Shown here: piece after piece, positions 7,465 through 11,781 of the stretch
How the letters are laid out: every line of letters starts with the position of its first letter
How positions within the stretch are numbered: the stretch's first letter is position 1
Source: an uncultured Verrucomicrobia subdivision 3 bacterium
GTDB lineage: Bacteria; Verrucomicrobiota; Verrucomicrobiae; Limisphaerales; UBA11358
DNA: 11,781 nucleotides
NCBI GenBank assembly: GCA_903847285.1
Contig: CAINDH010000215.1
Span: forward strand, 1 to 11,781
Direction of reading: 5' to 3'
Made by a program: the position numbers and the translations under genes
The notes under the pieces: model-generated
The model's database searches: none
What the model saw: the letters and a program-made list of their open reading frames with translations, nothing else
What the model was told of the DNA's origin: nothing

Positions 7465-7597
7465 GCGGCGCGCAAGTTAGCAGAGAAAAATTTCCGGGCG
7501 AGAACTTTGATGAAGAATTCAACGTCACCACCGCACTCCCTCAGTGCCAGGCAATCAACACAATCGCAAACAAAGCACACCAGCGCCGTTCGGAAAA

Positions 7598-7900
7598 TCA
7601 AACCAACGCTTCCTCTTCCTTGACAGCCTGAGTTTTCAATTCTTCCAGTGAACGGAAGCGGCTGGCAGCGAAACCGGCTTCCACGCCGAGTTTGTTGGTG
7701 GGATTGTAGATGCCGGTCAGCAAGATGGACTGCTCCAGCACGCGGCGCATGTCCATGATGAGTTCATCCGCGCGCACGCCCACGCGCACGGCGCGCACGA
7801 CATAGACGGTGTCCAGCACCGGCAATTGCAAATAGAGTTGTTTGACCGACTCCGGCCACTTGTCATCCACAAGCACAACTTTTTGTCCGATGCTAAACAT
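7598..7900 (-). CDS. Small conserved-looking protein of unknown function coupled to glyA fusion
   Basis: A 100-residue protein. The frame is open upstream to 8053, but that part overlaps the fused gene; the natural start is ATG 7900, only two bases after the fused gene's TAA (7903-7905), indicating translational coupling. The N-terminal half, FSIGQKVVLVDD (2-13) and LDTVYVVRAVRVG (29-41), looks like short beta strands of an SH3-like barrel. The tail holds GFAASRFRSLEELK (76-89) and an acidic end. The pattern of an early G-x-KVV-x-VD, a central VYxVR and a late RFR resembles small uncharacterised proteins common in phages and bacterial genomes; this is from memory and only suggestive. There is no signal peptide, membrane segment or catalytic motif. 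Function unknown. Confidence 0.7.
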   Translation of the reverse strand: MFSIGQKVVLVDDKWPESVKQLYLQLPVLDTVYVVRAVRVGVRADELIMDMRRVLEQSILLTGIYNPTNKLGVEAGFAASRFRSLEELKTQAVKEEEALV

Positions 7901-7902
7901 TT

Positions 7903-10077
7903 TTAGTAAGGCAGCGGGAACTTGGCCGTCAACGCGCGCACGCGGTCGCGGACTTTGTGCGCTGCGTCCACGTTTTTGACGTCCATTAACACTTCCGAAA
8001 TCATATCGGCAATGGCGGCCATCTCTGCTTCCTTCATGCCGCGCGTGGTGCAAGCCGGCGTGCCGAGGCGGATGCCACTGGCTTGGAACGGCGAGCGTGT
8101 TTCGTTGGGGATCGTGTTCTTGTTGACGGTGATGCCCGCTTCGTCGAGCGCGATCTGCGCGTCTTTACCAGTGACATCTTTGGCGCCTACGTCTACGAGC
8201 ATCAGGTGATTATCTGTGCCGCCGCTGATAAGGCGGTAGCCATTGCGTGTCATGCCGGCGGCGAGTGCGGCAGCGTTCTTCACGATCTGCTGCTGATAAG
8301 ATTTAAAGCCTGGCTGCAATGCTTCGTGGAAACAAACGGCTTTACCGGCGATGACGTGTTCCAGCGGGCCGCCCTGAATGCCCGGAAAAACCTGTGAATC
8401 AATGGCTTTGGCATATTTTTCCGGGCAAAGAATCAAACCACCGCGCGGGCCCCGCAAGGTCTTGTGCGTTGTGGTCGTGACAAAATCTGCGTGACCGATC
8501 GGACTCGGATGGATCCCCGCCGCCACGAGACCGGCGATGTGCGCGATGTCCGCGAGCAACATCGCGCCGACTTCACGGGCGATTTCGCCCATGCGCTGAA
8601 AGTCGATAATGCGCGGATACGCGCTTGCGCCAATGGTAATCATCTTTGGCTTGTGCTCGCGCGCCATCGCGGCGATTTGATCGTAATCAATCCGCTCGGT
8701 CTGCAAGTTCACGCCGTAGTGAACGATTTCGAAAAATTTACCGGAGAAATTCGCCTTGTTGCCGTGGGTCAGATGGCCACCGTGGCTCAAGTCCATCGTC
8801 AACATCTTGTCGCCAGGTTTCAGGAACGCGAAATAGACCGCCATGTTCGCGCCGGAACCGGAATGCGGCTGGACGTTGGCGTGCTCTGCTCCGAAAAGTT
8901 TCTTCGCGCGGTCAATCGCGAGTTGCTCAATGGTATCCACGTTTTCGCAGCCACCATACCAGCGTTTCTTCGGATAACCTTCGGCGTATTTGTTCGTCAG
9001 CACTGAGCCTTGCGCTTCCATGACGGCGGGGCTGGTAAAATTTTCCGAAGCGATCAACTCAATGTTTTCCTGCTGGCGGATACGTTCGTGTTCGATGGCG
9101 ACGGCGATTTCCGAATCCACATTCGCGATGCGTAAATTTGCGGGCGCGAACTTCGCATCCATCTTGCGCACGCGACGTTCGTGGCGACCGCCTTCGAACT
9201 TCGCGCCGAGGAACGCGTCGAGAATTTTCTTCGCAAGGTCAGGCGACGTGGTTTTGCCGGCGAGGCAGAGCACGTTCGCGTCGTTGTGCTGGCGCGTCAT
9301 CGCCGCAGTAGCGGCATCGGTGACGAGCGCGGCGCGGATGCCTGCGACCTTGTTTGCCGTGATGCTCACGCCGATGCCAGTGGTGCAGACGAGCAAACCG
9401 AGTTCCGCCGTGCCCGCCGCGACGGACTTGGCAACGGCGAGCGCGTAATCGGGATAATCACAGGATTCCTTCGAGTCCGTGCCGTGGTCAGCAATGGTCA
9501 AGCCGAGGCTGCGGAGGTGCGTCTTGAGGACTTCTTTGATCTCAAACCCGCCGTGGTCCGCGCCGAGCGCGACGTTGACGGTCGAAGTGTTGGACTGGTT
9601 GTCTGATTTTTGCAAAAGGTTGGATTGTTCCATAAATTTTATAAGGGTGACGATGCCTTGTTCGATCTGGTCGCGACATTCCACGTAGACATCATACGGG
9701 CTGCCAATGGGATCGCTGATGTCCTTTTCGTAAGGCTCCAGCGTGTCGTCAAATTCGCGCAGCAAAAAAGTTTTTTCCACTGCCGACGGATAAAGCAACA
9801 GCACCGTGTCCACATGACTGTGTGTCATCCCGAAAATATAATCAGCCGAGCGCACCATCTCCGCCGTGAGCGCGTTGCTGCGTTGCGCGGAAATGTTCAG
9901 GCCCAACTCGCGCATCGCCGTGACCGAGTGATGCGTGGGCGGCTGACCGTCAATCGCGCCGAGGCCGGCGGACAGCACGCGGAATTCACCGCGCCCTTTG
10001 ATGGCGTGGCGAAAAAGCCCTTCAGCCATCGGACTGCGGCAAACATTGCCCGTGCAGAGAAAGAGAATCGTTTTCAT
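7903..10077 (-). CDS. Three-enzyme fusion: LMW phosphatase - ribose-5-phosphate isomerase B - serine hydroxymethyltransferase
   Basis: One uninterrupted 724-residue frame holds three full enzymes. Residues 1-148 are a low-molecular-weight protein phosphatase: P-loop CTGNVCRS (Cys8, Arg14, Ser15) and general acid Asp122 in SDPIG. Residues 149-166 are a polar linker. Residues 167-305 are RpiB, interconverting ribose 5-phosphate and ribulose 5-phosphate: ADHGGFEIK (Asp174, His175), DYPDYA (Tyr208), catalytic Cys231 in [18 protein letters not shown] and GGRHERR. Residues 306-724 (9162 down to 7906) are a normal-length GlyA, which makes glycine and methylene-tetrahydrofolate from serine: ELIASENF (340-347), [10 protein letters not shown], and the PLP lysine Lys539 in [17 protein letters not shown] 10077 is preferred over the adjacent TTG 10080. 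Met306 begins GlyA as a free protein would, but no Shine-Dalgarno precedes it, so separate GlyA production is possible, not indicated. No key catalytic residue is missing. Confidence 0.92.
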   Translation of the reverse strand: MKTILFLCTGNVCRSPMAEGLFRHAIKGRGEFRVLSAGLGAIDGQPPTHHSVTAMRELGLNISAQRSNALTAEMVRSADYIFGMTHSHVDTVLLLYPSAVEKTFLLREFDDTLEPYEKDISDPIGSPYDVYVECRDQIEQGIVTLIKFMEQSNLLQKSDNQSNTSTVNVALGADHGGFEIKEVLKTHLRSLGLTIADHGTDSKESCDYPDYALAVAKSVAAGTAELGLLVCTTGIGVSITANKVAGIRAALVTDAATAAMTRQHNDANVLCLAGKTTSPDLAKKILDAFLGAKFEGGRHERRVRKMDAKFAPANLRIANVDSEIAVAIEHERIRQQENIELIASENFTSPAVMEAQGSVLTNKYAEGYPKKRWYGGCENVDTIEQLAIDRAKKLFGAEHANVQPHSGSGANMAVYFAFLKPGDKMLTMDLSHGGHLTHGNKANFSGKFFEIVHYGVNLQTERIDYDQIAAMAREHKPKMITIGASAYPRIIDFQRMGEIAREVGAMLLADIAHIAGLVAAGIHPSPIGHADFVTTTTHKTLRGPRGGLILCPEKYAKAIDSQVFPGIQGGPLEHVIAGKAVCFHEALQPGFKSYQQQIVKNAAALAAGMTRNGYRLISGGTDNHLMLVDVGAKDVTGKDAQIALDEAGITVNKNTIPNETRSPFQASGIRLGTPACTTRGMKEAEMAAIADMISEVLMDVKNVDAAHKVRDRVRALTAKFPLPY

Positions 10078-10129
10078 CAAAAACTGAGCGGCTAAAGGTG
10101 ATTTGCCGGAGGCGAATCGTCAATGCGAA

Positions 10130-10813
10130 TCAGCCGCGCGAGGAGTGCAATATGGCCAGCGCTTTAAGCAGATCCACCGCTCGCGCCAGCGCCGGGTCGC
10201 GGATGACCGACTGCGGCGGCGCAGGGCGCGGCGACAACACCTCGTCGCCCGCATCTTCCCCGTCTTTGATTTTACGATGCACCAGTTCCGCCTCCGTCAT
10301 GTGATCCACGAACGGCAGCAGTTCATTTTTGACGGCGGTGGCGAGCGGAGCGTTGGTGGTCGCGGCGGCAAACGGATTCTCTAGAAATTTTTTCTCATCT
10401 GCCGAGCTGGTGTCCACCGTGATGTCCGGAGAAAATTTCCCTAACCGGTTGGTGCTGCCGATGACCACCGCCAGTTTCTCTCCGCGCAAACGCACCGCCA
10501 GTTCCAGCGCTCCGCCGCGCGTCTGGCTGTTCACCAAAATCACCAGCGGAGATTTTTTGGCGGTAAAAACCTGTTCCGCCGTTGCCGCCGCTGCCACATC
10601 GCCATCCGCAAAACGCAAATCTAAAACCGTTCCCGCCACCTTGTTGGTGGGCTGGAGCGACTGAAACTGACTGGGAAATTTGTCCGTGAGTTGCGCCACG
10701 CGGATGCACAGCACCCTGCCCTCAAAAACCGACGCCGACATCGCCACCTCAGCGGCGGCGAGCCGGAGATTGAATGCCAGCAGCACCATCAGAAAATAAA
10801 CATATCGCTTCAT
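10130..10813 (-). CDS. Exported protein resembling a degenerate S41 (Ctp-like) protease core
   Basis: A 227-residue protein with a signal peptide (MKRYVYFLMVLLAF, cut probably after LAAA at 21). The middle region follows the carboxyl-terminal protease (S41/ClpP-crotonase fold) pattern: VAGTVLDLRFADGDVAAAATAEQVF (59-83) matches the usual GLVLDLRxNxGG helix region, SPLVILVNSQT (88-98) the PVVVLVN strand, and LAVVIGSTNRLGKF (114-127) the AVVIGxxTxGKG segment, keeping the lysine (Lys126). Where active enzymes have TASASE with the serine nucleophile, this one reads TRGGALE (98-104), with alanine or glycine in place of serine. It also lacks a PDZ domain and is much shorter than Ctp proteases. It is therefore likely a non-catalytic relative, possibly a binding or scaffold protein; the assignment is by eye. 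The C-terminal third (about 140-227) is not recognised. A start at 10888 would bury the signal peptide behind a second hydrophobic stretch, so 10813 is preferred. It lies 52 bases upstream of the fusion gene. Confidence 0.65.
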   Translation of the reverse strand: MKRYVYFLMVLLAFNLRLAAAEVAMSASVFEGRVLCIRVAQLTDKFPSQFQSLQPTNKVAGTVLDLRFADGDVAAAATAEQVFTAKKSPLVILVNSQTRGGALELAVRLRGEKLAVVIGSTNRLGKFSPDITVDTSSADEKKFLENPFAAATTNAPLATAVKNELLPFVDHMTEAELVHRKIKDGEDAGDEVLSPRPAPPQSVIRDPALARAVDLLKALAILHSSRG

Positions 10814-10886
10814 GCGCCGGAAAAATGCGGGACGCCAACGTGAAAGTAAAGGTGCTAGCGCGCGGCCCAAAATCAGGAGGATCACC

Positions 10887-10919
10887 ATGCTTGGCGGATC
10901 AAGCCTCCGTCTTGCGTAA
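10887..10919 (+). CDS. Possible 10-codon leader peptide upstream of the sigma factor gene
   Basis: ATG at 10887 opens a 10-codon frame (MLGGSSLRLA) closed by TAA, 34 bases before the sigma factor ATG at 10954. It is preceded by a textbook AGGAGG (10875-10880) at a six-base spacing, better than the ribosome binding site of most genes here. GGAGG (10876-10880) can pair with CCTCC inside the mini-ORF (10904-10908), with CTTG/CAAG (10890-10893 and 10900-10903) as an inner stem. This could let leader translation and folding affect the downstream gene. It may also be chance, because the same bases could be the sigma gene's promoter region (AATAAT at 10920-10925 is -10-like). Confidence 0.25.
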   Translation: MLGGSSLRLA

Positions 10920-10953
10920 AATAATTTGTCGGATTCCTGCCCCCAGCGACGAT

Positions 10954-11781
10954 ATGCTTCTGAAAATGAGCGAATCCGCCGTCACCGACGATCTCGAACT
11001 GCTCCGGCAATTCACCCGCGACCATTCGCAGGCCGCCTTCACCGCGCTCGTCCATCGCCATGTGAACCTCGTCTATTCCGCCGCACTCCGGCAAGTCCGC
11101 TCGCCGCAACTCGCCGAAGATGTCACCCAATCTACCTTTGCTGATCTCGCCCGCAATGCCGCCAAGTTGACGAATGCTCCCGAACCCGCGCCGGTTTTAG
11201 CCGCGTGGCTGTATCAAGTCGCCCGGCATACCGCCGTGGATGTCATCCGCAAAGAATCCCGCCGTCAGTTGCGCGAACAGATCGCCGTGGAGATGAATGC
11301 CATGAACGCCACCGAAGCCAGTTGGACCGAAATTGAACCGCTCCTCGACGAAGCCGTGGCCGCGCTGGACGAAACCGATCGCGCCGCCGTGCTGCTCCGC
11401 TATTTCGAGAACGAATCCCTCCGCGCCGTCGGCCAGCAACTCGGCGTGAGCGACGACGCCGCGCAAAAGCGCGTGAGCCGCGCGGTGGAACGATTGCGGG
11501 AATTCTTCGCCAAACGCGGCGTCAGCGTAGGCGCAGGCGGATTGGTCGTCGTCATCTCGGCCAACGCCGTGCAAGCCGCGCCCGTCGGCCTAGCCGTCAC
11601 CATTTCTGCCGCCGCGCTTGCGGGCACGGCGGTCACTACTTCAACCCTCATTGCCGCCACCACCAAATCCATTGCCATGACCACACTCCAAAAAACTCTC
11701 GTCACCGCCACCGTGGCCGTGCTGGCGGGCGCAGGCATTTACGAAGCCCGCCAAGCCGCGCAACTCCGCGACCAAGTCCAG
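10954..11781 (+). CDS. ECF-like sigma-70 factor with hydrophobic C-terminal extension, 3' truncated
   Basis: The frame runs open from ATG 10954 to the window edge (276 codons, no stop). Region 2 spans about residues 26-100: AAFTALVHRHVNLVYSAALR (27-46), LAEDVTQSTFADLAR (53-67), WLYQVARHTAVDVIRKESRR (85-104). Region 4 spans about 127-185: LDETDRAAVLLRYFENESLR (138-157) and the recognition helix area VGQQLGVSDDAAQKRVSRAV (159-178). Regions 1 and 3 are absent, as in ECF factors. Beyond residue 186 comes an unusual tail: an alanine/valine-rich hydrophobic stretch (193-226), a probable membrane helix (248-262) and then the start of a charged, possibly coiled-coil segment. I associate this tail with sigma factors multiplied in Pedosphaera-like Verrucomicrobiota. 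ATG 10966 is an alternative start with equally little Shine-Dalgarno support. It is divergent from the S41-like gene, with a 140-bp shared upstream region. Confidence 0.88.
   Translation, partial: MLLKMSESAVTDDLELLRQFTRDHSQAAFTALVHRHVNLVYSAALRQVRSPQLAEDVTQSTFADLARNAAKLTNAPEPAPVLAAWLYQVARHTAVDVIRKESRRQLREQIAVEMNAMNATEASWTEIEPLLDEAVAALDETDRAAVLLRYFENESLRAVGQQLGVSDDAAQKRVSRAVERLREFFAKRGVSVGAGGLVVVISANAVQAAPVGLAVTISAAALAGTAVTTSTLIAATTKSIAMTTLQKTLVTATVAVLAGAGIYEARQAAQLRDQVQ

Noticed and set aside
7465..7597. 133-bp gap between the small gene and the HAD gene
   Set aside because: Searched by eye for promoter, hairpin or small RNA signals; nothing convincing was seen.
7901..8053. Upstream extension of the small coupled gene to 8053
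   Set aside because: It overlaps the conserved GlyA C-terminus, and the residues encoded there are low-complexity and arginine-rich with no domain-like features.
8464..9006. 180-codon plus-strand frame opposite the GlyA domain
   Set aside because: Shadow of the GlyA coding frame, without a recognisable domain.
10101..10117. Short hairpin ATTTGCC-GGA-GGCGAAT between the S41-like gene and the fusion gene
   Set aside because: In the transcribed minus strand the stem has a central A-C mismatch and no T-run follows, so I do not call a terminator.

Overview
The window is a GC-rich bacterial chromosome segment with no rRNA, tRNA, CRISPR array, transposase or phage structural gene. It most likely comes from a Verrucomicrobiota member of the Pedosphaera/Limisphaerales type. 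The main clue is the ECF-like sigma factor at the right edge, whose long hydrophobic C-terminal tail is one I associate with that group. A secreted PL1-type pectate lyase, an FmdB-type zinc ribbon and mostly Shine-Dalgarno-less starts fit this. The assignment is inference; no marker gene settles it.

Left part (1-3034): the 3' end of a BtpA/SgcQ-family gene runs into a compact palindromic repeat (237-297). The repeat ends two bases short of the stop codon of a convergent xdhC-like gene (300-1232, minus). xdhC is divergent from a complete adenine deaminase gene (1328-3034, plus) that has a strong ribosome binding site. Together they point to purine breakdown: adenine to hypoxanthine, then oxidation by a molybdenum hydroxylase whose subunits are not in the window.

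Middle (3121-7464): recQ with an extra C-terminal helix-turn-helix module, a secreted pectate lyase carrying an EF-hand-like calcium loop, a small FmdB-family zinc ribbon, and a HAD phosphatase. A perfect 10-bp inverted repeat separates the lyase gene from recQ.

Right part (7598-10813, minus): an apparent operon. A secreted protein resembling an S41 (Ctp/tail-specific) protease but lacking the serine nucleophile is followed by a single 724-codon ORF that fuses three complete enzymes: a low-molecular-weight phosphatase, ribose-5-phosphate isomerase B and serine hydroxymethyltransferase. After it comes a 100-residue protein of unknown function, two bases downstream. The fusion is the most striking item here. 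Its domain order matches the ywlE-ywlF(rpiB)-ywlG-glyA gene order of Bacillus subtilis, minus ywlG. Divergent from this operon is the truncated sigma factor gene (10954-11781, plus), preceded by a 10-codon mini-ORF with an ideal ribosome binding site.

RpiB (pentose phosphate supply) and GlyA (glycine and one-carbon supply) both feed nucleotide synthesis, while Ade and XdhC act in purine salvage or breakdown. That link is thematic and does not show co-regulation.
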